From: an uncultured Christensenellaceae bacterium
GTDB lineage: Bacteria; Bacillota; Clostridia; Christensenellales; UBA3700
Assembly: GCA_944383895.1 (NCBI GenBank)
Contig: CALWRH010000003.1
Span: 167,102-231,101, forward strand
Direction: 5' to 3'
DNA: 64,000 bases
The notes beneath the pieces were generated by a model. The model saw only the letters and a list, made by a program, of their open reading frames with translations, did no database searches and was not told the DNA's origin. Numbering within the stretch: the first letter of the stretch is position 1; each line of letters begins with the position of its first letter. The position numbers were made by a program, and so were the translations under genes. Below, piece after piece: positions 9,928-18,113 of the stretch.

Positions 9928-10314
9928 TTATTGTTGACCTTGTTTTGCTTTACAATCCCCGCACACTCTGAAAAATGTCAGGGAGTAACCGTCGCTGTGA
10001 TTTTTTTCGCACTCTGTTTTAAGAGAGTCGCGGAGAGGAGAGGATATGTCTTCGTCCCAGACTTTGCCGCATACAGGACAAGCTCCGTGACAGTGCGGCG
10101 ATATGTCCGCGTCGTATCTCTCTCTGTCCTGTCCTACGGGCACTTTTATAACTTTGCCTTGCGCGACAAGCTGTTCGAGATTGCGATAAACGGTTGCGAG
10201 CCCGATATTGGGAATAACTTTTTTGCACTCGCTGTATATCCAATCCGCACTAGGGTGGTCTTTTGTCGACTTGAGTACGCTTAGGACCGTTTCGCGCTGT
10301 CTTGAATAATTCAT
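9928..10314 (-). CDS. Fur/PerR family metal- or peroxide-responsive repressor
   Basis: A 128-residue winged-helix repressor: N-terminal DNA-binding domain with the family's HPSADWIYSECKK and IGLATVYRNLEQL segments, then a metal-sensing domain with PHCHGACPVCG and a C-terminal VCGDC. The CxxC pairs fit the structural zinc site. The ATG at 10314 was chosen because it has GGAGG and AAGGAA upstream, while a longer in-frame start lies inside the promoter. It sits upstream of the reverse rubrerythrin gene. PerR is favoured by that neighbour, but the box upstream is of Fur type, so the subfamily is left open. Confidence 0.9.
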   Translation of the reverse strand: MNYSRQRETVLSVLKSTKDHPSADWIYSECKKVIPNIGLATVYRNLEQLVAQGKVIKVPVGQDRERYDADISPHCHGACPVCGKVWDEDISSPLRDSLKTECEKNHSDGYSLTFFRVCGDCKAKQGQQ

Positions 10315-10338
10315 CGCTTTTCCTTGCCTCCTGAGCCT

Positions 10339-10389
10339 ATTATATAGCATGAAAAAAGGCTTGTCAAGCAAAAATGAGAATAATTATCA
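10339..10389 (-). promoter_or_regulatory. Promoter of the Fur/PerR-rubrerythrin operon with a Fur-type box
   Basis: Read on the minus strand: -35 TTGACA (10362-10367), 17-base spacer, -10 TATAAT (10339-10344), both perfect. Seven bases upstream of the -35 lies TGAGAATAATTATCA (10375-10389), a 7-1-7 palindrome with 14 of 15 bases equal to the Fur consensus TGATAATnATTATCA. Autoregulation by the encoded repressor is the simplest reading. Confidence 0.85.
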
Positions 10390-10482
10390 TTTTTTATAAA
10401 ACTTTTTTTGCATATTTCAAGTATAAGAGCAGGGGAACGGCAAAGCATTATAATAATGATATTTATAATTTAACGCGCGCAT

Positions 10483-10517
10483 AAAAAAGAGCGCCTGCAG
10501 GGGGCGCTCGCTCTTTT
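10483..10517 (-). terminator. Intrinsic terminator of the DUF1846 gene
   Basis: On the minus strand the stem GAGCGCC/GGCGCTC is followed by TTTTTT (complement of the A run at 10483-10488). It lies 10 bases beyond the DUF1846 stop. Confidence 0.85.
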
Positions 10518-10525
10518 ACGTTTTA

Positions 10526-12016
10526 TCAGTTTTTGTGATAGAGCTGTTTTGTAGAATATACAGGCTCGCTCGTTACGTCTACGCCGAGTTTTCTGAATAC
10601 GGTTTCGTCTACGGGGGAGAGGATGACTGTCGTGTGTACCTGGCATCCTTTTAACTTTTCGAGCTGCGCCATTGCCTTTTTTGCCGTATCGTTGGTTGCT
10701 GCAGATATCGAGAGCGCGATGAGCACTTCGTCCGTATGCAGACGCGGGTTGCGGCTGCCGAGCACTGTCGTTTTGAGTTTTTGTATAGGCTCTACGACAA
10801 CGGGAGACAACAGTTTGATATCGTCGTCGATGTTCGCAAGAGCTTTGAGCGCGTTGAGCAGCATGGCAGACGAACAGCCGAAGAGGTCAGACGTCTTGCC
10901 CGTGACTATTCTTCCGTCGTTGAGCTCGATCGCTGCGGCAGGTCCGCCCGTACGTTCTTTTACCGCGTTTGCGGCGGGAACGACGGCTCTGTCTTCTGCT
11001 TTAAGTCCGAGCTTGTCCATGATAAGGGAAATTTTGCCCGCCTCGTCGCCTCTGTCCACGCCTTTGCGTCTTGCCACGAGCGCGGCGTAATAGCGGCGGA
11101 TTATCTCCTGTTTGCTTGCCTCGCAGCATACCTCGTCGTCGCAGATCGCGTATCCTGCCATGTTTACGCCCATGTCTGTCGGTGACTTGTAAGGGGAGTG
11201 CCCCATGAGTTTTTCAAACAACGCGTTGAGTACGGGGAAGATCTCTATATCTCTGTTGTAATTGACCGCGACCTTGTTGTATTCGGCAAGGTGATAGGGG
11301 TCTATCATGTTGACGTCGTTGAGGTCTGCGGTAGCCGCCTCGTAAGCCATGTTGACGGGGTGGTTGAGCGGCAGATTCCATATAGGGAAGGTTTCGTATT
11401 TTGCGTATCCGGCTTTTATGCCGCGTTTATAATCGTGGTAAAGCTGAGAAAGGCATGTTGCCATTTTGCCGCTGCCGGGACCCGGTGCAGTAATGACGAT
11501 GAGTTCTCTCGTGGTTTCGATATACTCGTTCTTGCCGTATCCGTCGTCGCTGACGATGAGCGGTATATTGTGAGGATATCCGTCTATATGATAATGGCGG
11601 TACACCTTGAGCCCGAGTCTTTCGAGCCTTGCCTGAAATGCTTTGGCGGGCATATTTTCTTCGTTGAACTGAGAAAGCACTACGCTGCCAACGTAGAGAT
11701 CCTTGCTCCTGAATATGTCGATAAGTCTTAATACGTCTTCGTCATAGGTTATGCCGAGGTCTGCGCGCAGTTTGTTCTTTGCGATATCCTTAGAATTGAT
11801 GACGATGACGATCTCTGCTTTGTCTTTGAGAGTCTGAAGCATGACGATCTTGTTGTCGGGAGCAAATCCCGGCAGGACTCTGCTGGCATGGAAATCGTCA
11901 AACAGTTTTCCTCCGAATTCGAGATAAAGTTTGCCGCCGAACTGCTTGATGCGTTTATCGATGAAATCGGATTGCATGGATAGATATTTTTTGCTGTCAA
12001 AACCTGTCTTTCTCAT
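10526..12016 (-). CDS. DUF1846 domain-containing protein
   Basis: A 496-residue soluble protein that matches DUF1846, a family common in Firmicutes, over its whole length ([12 protein letters not shown] at the start; [20 protein letters not shown] near residue 190; [13 protein letters not shown] in the middle). The segment APGPGSGK resembles a P-loop and may bind a nucleotide. No enzyme activity is established that I can name with certainty. The ATG at 12016 has AAGGTG upstream; a longer frame reaches back into the promoter. The promoter is on the minus strand: TTGATT (12071-12076), 17 bases, TATAAT (12048-12053). Confidence 0.85.
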   Translation of the reverse strand: MRKTGFDSKKYLSMQSDFIDKRIKQFGGKLYLEFGGKLFDDFHASRVLPGFAPDNKIVMLQTLKDKAEIVIVINSKDIAKNKLRADLGITYDEDVLRLIDIFRSKDLYVGSVVLSQFNEENMPAKAFQARLERLGLKVYRHYHIDGYPHNIPLIVSDDGYGKNEYIETTRELIVITAPGPGSGKMATCLSQLYHDYKRGIKAGYAKYETFPIWNLPLNHPVNMAYEAATADLNDVNMIDPYHLAEYNKVAVNYNRDIEIFPVLNALFEKLMGHSPYKSPTDMGVNMAGYAICDDEVCCEASKQEIIRRYYAALVARRKGVDRGDEAGKISLIMDKLGLKAEDRAVVPAANAVKERTGGPAAAIELNDGRIVTGKTSDLFGCSSAMLLNALKALANIDDDIKLLSPVVVEPIQKLKTTVLGSRNPRLHTDEVLIALSISAATNDTAKKAMAQLEKLKGCQVHTTVILSPVDETVFRKLGVDVTSEPVYSTKQLYHKN

Positions 12017-12176
12017 AAGTAAACACCTTGATATGCACTTTACAAACATTATATAATATAGCGCGCGAAAAATCAATAAGCACCACTTTGTAAACGCCAA
12101 AAAAATATCAGAAAATTTTGCTATAAACGGTTGACAAACGAGCGGTTTTTTGCGTGGTATACGTCATATTTTATTG

Positions 12177-12205
12177 TTGAATTCGCCGCGCCTGTTTGAT
12201 ATAAT
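12177..12205 (+). promoter_or_regulatory. Promoter of the apbE gene; predicts a leaderless transcript
   Basis: -35 TTGAAT (12177-12182), 17-base spacer, -10 TATAAT (12200-12205). Only six bases separate the -10 from the ATG at 12212, so transcription should begin at or next to the A of the start codon. No Shine-Dalgarno sequence is present. Confidence 0.7.
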
Positions 12206-12211
12206 ATATCT

Positions 12212-13366
12212 ATGGCAAAAAAGACGTTGAAAGCGGCGGTATGCGCCGTGCTCGCAATATTGCTTGCGGTCGGATTGTGCGGCTGCAAAATAGTCGTCGA
12301 CGGCGTGGACGTGACCGATTATACGTCGGCGCAGTACACGACGTACGATTTTTTCAATACATACTGCACGGTTGCGTGCTATCTTCCTCAGGATAAAAAA
12401 GACGATCTCGATAAACTGTGGAAAGGAGAGATAACCTCTGCGCTCGAAAGAGTAGAAGGGCTGCTTTCTCAGGACGGCGAAAACAGCGACGTGCGTGCTT
12501 ACAACGAGGCGGCGTCCGGTGAAACTCTGGAGATAGACGAGATCACTTACGACGCGCTCTCTCTTGCCGGACAGGCATATCGGGACACTGAAGGCGCGTT
12601 CAATCCAGCGCTTGCGCTTTCAGTCGATCTGTGGGGATTTTCTCCGCGTTTCAACGAGGGGACTTATTCTCCCGAAAAGCCTTATGACAGACAAGATCAT
12701 AAAAAAGAGCTGCCCGACAACGAATACGTCGAGGCTTTCAGAACGCTTGCGGATTTCTCTACGGTTGAAATTTACGAAAAAGACGCAAAGTTTTACGTCG
12801 TAAAATCCGATCTGTCGGTAGAAGTCGGAAATCAGACTTATACTCAACAGCTCGATCTCAGCGGCATAGGCAAAGGATACTGCGCCGATATGATAGCGGA
12901 GATACTGAGAGAAAACGGATTTTCTTTCGGTTACGTCAGCATAGGCGGCAGCAGTATGGCTATGCTGAAAAACGCGCGTAAAGAGTCGGGTGCGGATTTG
13001 GGGGCATGGACTGTTTCGGTTTTGTCCCCGACGCAAAGCGGAGAATATTATTTCAAGGCTTACGTCAAAGACAAGTCGCTTGCAACGAGCGGCGGATATC
13101 AGCAGTATTACGAGATAGACGGGATAAGATACAGCCACATATTGGACGCGTCTACGGGAAAACCGTATGACAGCGACGTGTTGACGGCGAGCGTATACGG
13201 GGAAAGCGCCGCGCTCTGCGACGCCTATTCTACCGCATTTTGCGTGCTCGGTGGCAAAGACGCGTTGAAACTTGCAGAAAAGCTTGACGGTTACACATAC
13301 ACGCTTGCGGTAAAGACAGAGGGCGGTTTCAGCGTAAAGACAAATGCCTCGGGAAAGACACTATAA
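12212..13366 (+). CDS. apbE: FAD:protein FMN transferase, lipoprotein
   Basis: Attaches FMN covalently to a threonine of target flavoproteins outside the membrane (for example Rnf/Nqr subunits or extracellular electron-transfer proteins). The 384-residue protein has a lipoprotein signal with cysteine C25 in LCGC. ApbE motifs are clear: GAFNPALALSVDLWGF, LDLSGIGKGYCADMI, YVSIGGSSMA, and the metal-site region YSHILDASTGKPYDSD. It lies 29 bases before a NusG-domain-II protein, a partner often seen with ApbE in Firmicutes electron-transport loci. No Rnf genes are in the window, so its substrate is unknown. Confidence 0.93.
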   Translation: MAKKTLKAAVCAVLAILLAVGLCGCKIVVDGVDVTDYTSAQYTTYDFFNTYCTVACYLPQDKKDDLDKLWKGEITSALERVEGLLSQDGENSDVRAYNEAASGETLEIDEITYDALSLAGQAYRDTEGAFNPALALSVDLWGFSPRFNEGTYSPEKPYDRQDHKKELPDNEYVEAFRTLADFSTVEIYEKDAKFYVVKSDLSVEVGNQTYTQQLDLSGIGKGYCADMIAEILRENGFSFGYVSIGGSSMAMLKNARKESGADLGAWTVSVLSPTQSGEYYFKAYVKDKSLATSGGYQQYYEIDGIRYSHILDASTGKPYDSDVLTASVYGESAALCDAYSTAFCVLGGKDALKLAEKLDGYTYTLAVKTEGGFSVKTNASGKTL

Positions 13367-13395
13367 CGCATATAACGTACACGGGTGCGTAAATT

Positions 13396-13866
13396 ATGAA
13401 GAAGAAAAACATTGAAGACGTCAAAAATAGCAAATACTTTACGCTATGGGACATAGTGCCGTATGCCTGTGTGCTTGTGATCGCCGTCGCGCTTTTGTTT
13501 ATATTTTTTCTTCCGGGCAAGGACGATATGAAAGGATTCAGAGTCGTATACGGCGATACGGAAATAATGTCATACGACTTTGCGAAAGACGAATTTTATT
13601 TTTCAGACGGCTTTGAAGATGCTTTCGATATAAAAGAGGATAAGTACGGCTATACCGTTAACGTAAAGACCGACGACGGGATAAACGTGTTTTTTATCGA
13701 TAAAAAAGAGAAAACTGTCAAGATGACGGACGCCGATTGCAGTTATTCTCAGGACTGTACATATATGCCGAAACTCGAGAAGTCCGGTGACAGCATAATA
13801 TGCGTGCCCAATAAGATCAAATTAATAGCAGACGGAGAAGAAAACTTTTCTCCCGTTACGGGCTGA
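13396..13866 (+). CDS. NusG domain II-containing membrane-anchored protein
   Basis: A 156-residue protein with one N-terminal membrane segment (about residues 19-40: IVPYACVLVIAVALLFIFF) and an outside domain of NusG-domain-II type. The conserved cysteine pattern is present (DADCSYSQDC ... IICVPNKIKL), typical of the small proteins encoded near ApbE and Rnf-type redox systems. A flavin-linked or electron-transfer role is inferred only from that context. It follows apbE closely and is probably in the same transcript. Confidence 0.75.
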   Translation: MKKKNIEDVKNSKYFTLWDIVPYACVLVIAVALLFIFFLPGKDDMKGFRVVYGDTEIMSYDFAKDEFYFSDGFEDAFDIKEDKYGYTVNVKTDDGINVFFIDKKEKTVKMTDADCSYSQDCTYMPKLEKSGDSIICVPNKIKLIADGEENFSPVTG

Positions 13867-14036
13867 ATCTCATCATGGTTTCAGAAGAGAGTAAACGGGT
13901 TAATTTTATTACACGGTCAACCGCGGCATGATCATACGAAAACAGTATACAAAACGTAAAAAATACATGTTTTTACTATAAAATAACAGCTTTAACAATA
14001 TTTGCAAAAGTTTAACGGAAAAAGTTTGAATTTTGT

Positions 14037-14054
14037 TTGTTAAATTGTTGACAA
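14037..14054 (+). promoter_or_regulatory. Rex-like operator 1, overlapping the adhE -35 box
   Basis: TTGTTAAATTGTTGACAA matches the clostridial Rex site TTGTTAAnnnnTTAACAA with one mismatch. Its right half contains the -35 TTGACA of the adhE promoter. Rex is the NADH/NAD+-sensing repressor of fermentation genes; its gene is not in the window. Confidence 0.8.
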
Positions 14055-14076
14055 ACGTTATCGACGCAGATATAAT
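14048..14076 (+). promoter_or_regulatory. adhE promoter
   Basis: Perfect -35 TTGACA (14048-14053), 17-base spacer, perfect -10 TATAAT (14071-14076). The predicted leader of about 170 bases runs to the ATG at 14256. Beyond the two Rex-like sites, I see no further named element in the 13867-14255 gap. Confidence 0.88.
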
Positions 14077-14091
14077 ATACTCAACAATCAA

Positions 14092-14109
14092 TTGTGAAAA
14101 AATTAACAA
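14092..14109 (+). promoter_or_regulatory. Rex-like operator 2, just downstream of the adhE transcription start
   Basis: TTGTGAAAAAATTAACAA has the same 7-4-7 layout as the Rex consensus and one mismatch in the left half. It begins about 10 bases after the predicted start of transcription, so a bound repressor would block initiation or elongation. Confidence 0.78.
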
Positions 14110-14255
14110 TTGAAGATTGGCGCATATTAGTCTTGCGGCTTTTCGTAGAGTTTTCCCTTGCAGGAAGAGGAGAAGAGCGACGGCGGAAATTATTTCGGAC
14201 TATTTGCGTATAATAACAACCGATACCAATTTTTTTTATAAAGGAGTTATTTGTT

Positions 14256-16856
14256 ATGGCAAACATCGTCAACGACGAGGCTACGTTGCTTGACAAGATT
14301 GCGCGCGTCAGAGCGGCGCAGGCAAAGTATGCAACGTATACGCAGGAACAGGTAGACAAGATCTTTTTCGCCGCGGCTATGGCGGCTAACAAAGCGAGGA
14401 TCCCTCTCGCAAAGATGGCGGTCGAAGAAACCGGCATGGGAGTTGTAGAGGATAAGGTCATCAAAAACCATTTCGCTTCAGAATATATTTACAATACCTA
14501 CAAAGACGTAAAGACTTGCGGCGTGCTTGAATCCGATCCCGGTTTCGGCATTACCAAGATCGCAGAGCCTGTCGGTCTTGTAGCGGCAATCATCCCGACT
14601 ACGAACCCGACTTCGACGGCAATATTCAAATCGCTTCTCGCACTCAAGACAAGAAACGGGCTTATCATTTCACCGCACCCGAGAGCTAAAAAGAGCACTA
14701 CCGCAGCGGCGAAAATAGTTCTCGATGCTGCTGTCGCAGCAGGCGCACCCGAGGAGATCATCGGCTGGATCGACGAACCTACCGTTCCGCTTTCCGCTAT
14801 GATCATGAAAGAGGCAGATCTTATTCTCGCTACGGGCGGTCCCGGCATGGTAAAAGCCGCTTACAGCTCCGGCAAGCCGGCAGTAGGCGTAGGCGCGGGC
14901 AATACTCCCGCTGTAATAGACAGCACTGCCGATATCAAGATGGCTGCGTCTTCTATCATCCACTCCAAGACGTTCGATAACGGTATGATATGCGCATCCG
15001 AGCAGTCCGTAGTCGTTCTCAAAGACGTGTACAAGCAGTTCAAAGAAGAAATGCAGACTTACGGCGCATACTTCCTCACCCCCGAAGAAACCGAAAAGGT
15101 AAGAAAGACTATTCTTATCAACGGCGCTCTCAACGCAAAGATCGTCGGTCAGACCGCTTGCACGATCGCAAAGATGAGCGGTTTCGACGCCCCCGAGGGC
15201 AGCAAGGTGCTCGTAGGCGAAGTCAGCAGCGTAGAGCTTTCTGAAGAATTCGCTCACGAAAAACTCAGCCCCGTTCTCGCAATGTATAAGGCAGAAGACT
15301 TTGACGACGCTATCGCAAAGGCAAGCAAGCTTATCGCGGACGGCGGTATGGGACACACTTCCGTACTCTACGTCAACGTAGAAACGGGCAAGGAAAAGAT
15401 GGACAAATTCGAGCGCGCTATGAAGACGTGCCGTATATTGATAAACACTCCTTCTTCGCAAGGCGGTATAGGCGACCTGTACAACTTCAAGCTGGCTCCC
15501 TCCCTCACATTGGGTTGCGGCAGCTGGGGCGGTAACAGCGTCAGCGAAAACGTCGGCGTTAAACATCTGATCAATATCAAGACGATTGCGGAAAGGAGAG
15601 AGAATATGTTGTGGTTCAGAGCACCTGAAAAGGTCTATTTCAAGAAAGGTTGTCTGGGCGTCGCTCTCAGAGAACTCAAAAACGTTATGAATAAGAAGAA
15701 GGCGTTTATCGTAACTGATACCTTCCTCTACAAGAGCGGCTTTACAAAGACTATCACCGACAGACTCGACGAGATGGGCATCGTGCACACCACGTTCTAC
15801 AACGTAGCTCCTGATCCGACGCTCGCTTGCGCTAAAGAAGGCGCAAAGGCTATGACAGCTTTCGAGCCTGACGTTATCATCGCTATCGGCGGCGGTTCCG
15901 CTATGGACGCAGGCAAGATCATGTGGACGCTTTACGAGCATCCCGAAGTCGACTTCCAGGATCTAGCGATGAGATTTATGGATATCAGAAAGAGGGTATA
16001 CACCTTCCCGCACATGGGCGATAAGGCTTACTTCATAGCTATCCCGACCACTGCAGGTACGGGTAGTGAAGTCACTCCGTTCGCCGTCATCACCGACGAA
16101 ACCACGGCTACCAAGTATCCTCTTGCGGACTACGAGCTGCTCCCCGATATGGCTATTATCGACGCGGATCTCATGATGAACATCCCCAAGGGACTGACCA
16201 GCGCGTCCGGTATCGACGCTTTGACCCACGCTCTCGAGGCTATCGCATCTATGATGGCAACCGATTATACCGACGGTCTTGCGCTCAAGGCGGCAAAACT
16301 CATATTCACATATCTGCCCAGAGCATACAGCCTCGGAGGACACGACGCAGAGGCAAGAGAGGAGATGGCAAACGCATCCACTCTCGCAGGTATGGCGTTC
16401 GCTAACGCGTTCCTCGGTGTATGTCACTCCATGGCGCACAAGCTCGGTTCTTATCACCACTTGCCGCACGGCGTTGCAAACGCGCTTATGATCGAAGAAG
16501 TAATACGTTTCAACTGTGCTAAGGCTCCGACCAAGATGGGTACCTTCCCGCAGTACAAGTACCCCGATTGCGTAAGAAGATACGCTGAAGTGGCAAGCTT
16601 TGTGGGCATTACGGGCAAGACGGACGAAGAAAAGGTCGAGAAACTTATCGCTAAGATAAGAGATCTCATGAAAGAGATCGGTCTGCCGATGACGATCAAA
16701 GACGCAGGCGTAGACGAAAAGGTATTCCTCGAAAAACTCGACAGCATGGTCGAAGACGCGTTCGACGATCAGTGCACGGGCGCTAACCCGCGTTACCCGC
16801 TCATGAGCGAGATCAAACAGATGTATCTCAACGCATACTACGGCGTTAAGAAGTAA
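14256..16856 (+). CDS. adhE: Bifunctional acetaldehyde-CoA/alcohol dehydrogenase
   Basis: Converts acetyl-CoA to acetaldehyde and then to ethanol, using two NADH; it forms spirosomes in the cytoplasm. The 866 residues match the family length. The N-terminal aldehyde dehydrogenase half carries the catalytic cysteine C246 in NGMICASEQS. The C-terminal iron alcohol dehydrogenase half carries GGGSAMDAGK from residue 545 and the iron-site region HSMAHKLGSYHHLPHG (H724, H728). The start follows AAGGAG. Two Rex-like boxes at the promoter fit control by NADH level, and a terminator follows at once, so the gene is monocistronic. Confidence 0.97.
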   Translation: MANIVNDEATLLDKIARVRAAQAKYATYTQEQVDKIFFAAAMAANKARIPLAKMAVEETGMGVVEDKVIKNHFASEYIYNTYKDVKTCGVLESDPGFGITKIAEPVGLVAAIIPTTNPTSTAIFKSLLALKTRNGLIISPHPRAKKSTTAAAKIVLDAAVAAGAPEEIIGWIDEPTVPLSAMIMKEADLILATGGPGMVKAAYSSGKPAVGVGAGNTPAVIDSTADIKMAASSIIHSKTFDNGMICASEQSVVVLKDVYKQFKEEMQTYGAYFLTPEETEKVRKTILINGALNAKIVGQTACTIAKMSGFDAPEGSKVLVGEVSSVELSEEFAHEKLSPVLAMYKAEDFDDAIAKASKLIADGGMGHTSVLYVNVETGKEKMDKFERAMKTCRILINTPSSQGGIGDLYNFKLAPSLTLGCGSWGGNSVSENVGVKHLINIKTIAERRENMLWFRAPEKVYFKKGCLGVALRELKNVMNKKKAFIVTDTFLYKSGFTKTITDRLDEMGIVHTTFYNVAPDPTLACAKEGAKAMTAFEPDVIIAIGGGSAMDAGKIMWTLYEHPEVDFQDLAMRFMDIRKRVYTFPHMGDKAYFIAIPTTAGTGSEVTPFAVITDETTATKYPLADYELLPDMAIIDADLMMNIPKGLTSASGIDALTHALEAIASMMATDYTDGLALKAAKLIFTYLPRAYSLGGHDAEAREEMANASTLAGMAFANAFLGVCHSMAHKLGSYHHLPHGVANALMIEEVIRFNCAKAPTKMGTFPQYKYPDCVRRYAEVASFVGITGKTDEEKVEKLIAKIRDLMKEIGLPMTIKDAGVDEKVFLEKLDSMVEDAFDDQCTGANPRYPLMSEIKQMYLNAYYGVKK

Positions 16857-16895
16857 AGATAATAAGGATTAATTCCCTAATAATAACCCCTTCTG

Positions 16896-16928
16896 GCTGC
16901 GTCCGATCAATTCGGGCGCAGCTTTTTT
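16896..16928 (+). terminator. Intrinsic terminator of adhE
   Basis: Stem GCTGCGTCCGA/TCGGGCGCAGC with loop TCAAT, followed by TTTTTT. Confidence 0.9.
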
Positions 16929-17126
16929 ATTGCAAATACAGTCCGATCGCTGTCTGAACATATAAAAATATTATGATTTTACAGCCTGTTATCGGTTCAA
17001 TTTGCGAGCTTATACGGGTTATGCCACAATTTTAACGAATTTGAGGCGGGTATTGCATATTGTTGACAAGCTTTGCGACGCTGTGGTTAAATAATAGCGG
17101 CGGGCAAGCGCCCGAAAGGAGATTAT

Positions 17127-18038
17127 ATGAAAAGGAAATTGATTTTTTGCGCTCTTGCAGTGGTTATGATTTTCGCTATGCTTTTCAGTTTGGCGGCTTG
17201 CGATAAGAAAGAGTTGACAAAACTCGAACCTAAGGACGAATATCTCGGCAATCATCATGATCTTGACGTCGCAGAAGGCATGAGTGCCTACGATCTCGTT
17301 ATGGAGGCATACGAAAATTGGATCAACGATACCAACTATGTCAGGGACGAGTATTTCGCTTTTGCTGCTGACGGAGATTGGCTCGGTATCGTTGCGACCC
17401 GAGATACGCATCTTATACGCAAAGTAGTCGGCGATAAGATATATTCGCAGGAGATAATTTACGGTACGGGTGCGGATAGCGGCACATGCGCGAAAAGATA
17501 TTATTTTGACGGAGCTAAAGCGTATTCTTCAAACAATACCAACAAAAAAGATATTTCAAAGGACGGGGACGAGGTCAAGACTGCGCATTGGAACGATTTT
17601 TCTGAGTTTACTGGAGATATTGCAGAAGAAAACCGTGTGCTCACAGAGCATCTCACCACCTACGACATAAGCAAAAAAGAATATTTGTCTGATAAGCACG
17701 ACGATAAAGTATATGAAAAAGACGGGGTATATTACTGCACGATAACTATAAATTGCAGCAATGAGATGATGCAGACCGTGCATAAAGCGGCTTTTGAAGA
17801 ATTCCTCGATATGACGGGTGCGAAAGCGGAAGGTTTCAGCATAGAGGACACCACTATAGATTTCGCAATAGCTGAAATAGACGGCAAAATGAAGTTCCTT
17901 ATCTGGAAGAGAAACGAGAAATACAGCGGTCAGCACAATATGTTCCCGATCACTGTATCATGCGAGCAGACCTGCCTCAGTTATTACACTTACGGAGATG
18001 CGGAGATAACATCCGACGATCTGCTCAATCTTGCGTAA
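17127..18038 (+). CDS. Unassigned lipoprotein
   Basis: A 303-residue protein with a clear lipoprotein signal (MKRKLIF..., lipobox LAAC, C25). I do not recognise the mature domain. It begins with a helical segment (AYDLVMEAYENWINDTNYVRDE) and continues as mixed beta sheet rich in D, K, Y and T. It resembles in plan the lipoprotein at 21055-22128: same signal type and length class, and an early helix followed by beta strands. It is preceded by TTGACA (17063-17068) and an imperfect -10, has its own terminator, and seems monocistronic. Confidence 0.75.
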   Translation: MKRKLIFCALAVVMIFAMLFSLAACDKKELTKLEPKDEYLGNHHDLDVAEGMSAYDLVMEAYENWINDTNYVRDEYFAFAADGDWLGIVATRDTHLIRKVVGDKIYSQEIIYGTGADSGTCAKRYYFDGAKAYSSNNTNKKDISKDGDEVKTAHWNDFSEFTGDIAEENRVLTEHLTTYDISKKEYLSDKHDDKVYEKDGVYYCTITINCSNEMMQTVHKAAFEEFLDMTGAKAEGFSIEDTTIDFAIAEIDGKMKFLIWKRNEKYSGQHNMFPITVSCEQTCLSYYTYGDAEITSDDLLNLA

Positions 18039-18061
18039 AAACAACAAAATACGGCATAAAG

Positions 18062-18090
18062 AAAACCCGACACGTGTCGGGTTTCTTTTT
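18062..18090. terminator. Bidirectional intrinsic terminator
   Basis: Palindromic stem AACCCGACACGTGTCGGGTT flanked by A-rich sequence on the left and TTTTT on the right. It separates the convergent lipoprotein and glutamate dehydrogenase genes. Confidence 0.9.
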
Positions 18091-18113
18091 ATTATTAAGT
18101 ATCTGATTTTTTA

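Noticed and set aside
14120..14255. Riboswitch or attenuator in the adhE leader
   Set aside because: No stable hairpin with a T run and no recognised aptamer sequence was found; only the Rex-like sites are supported.
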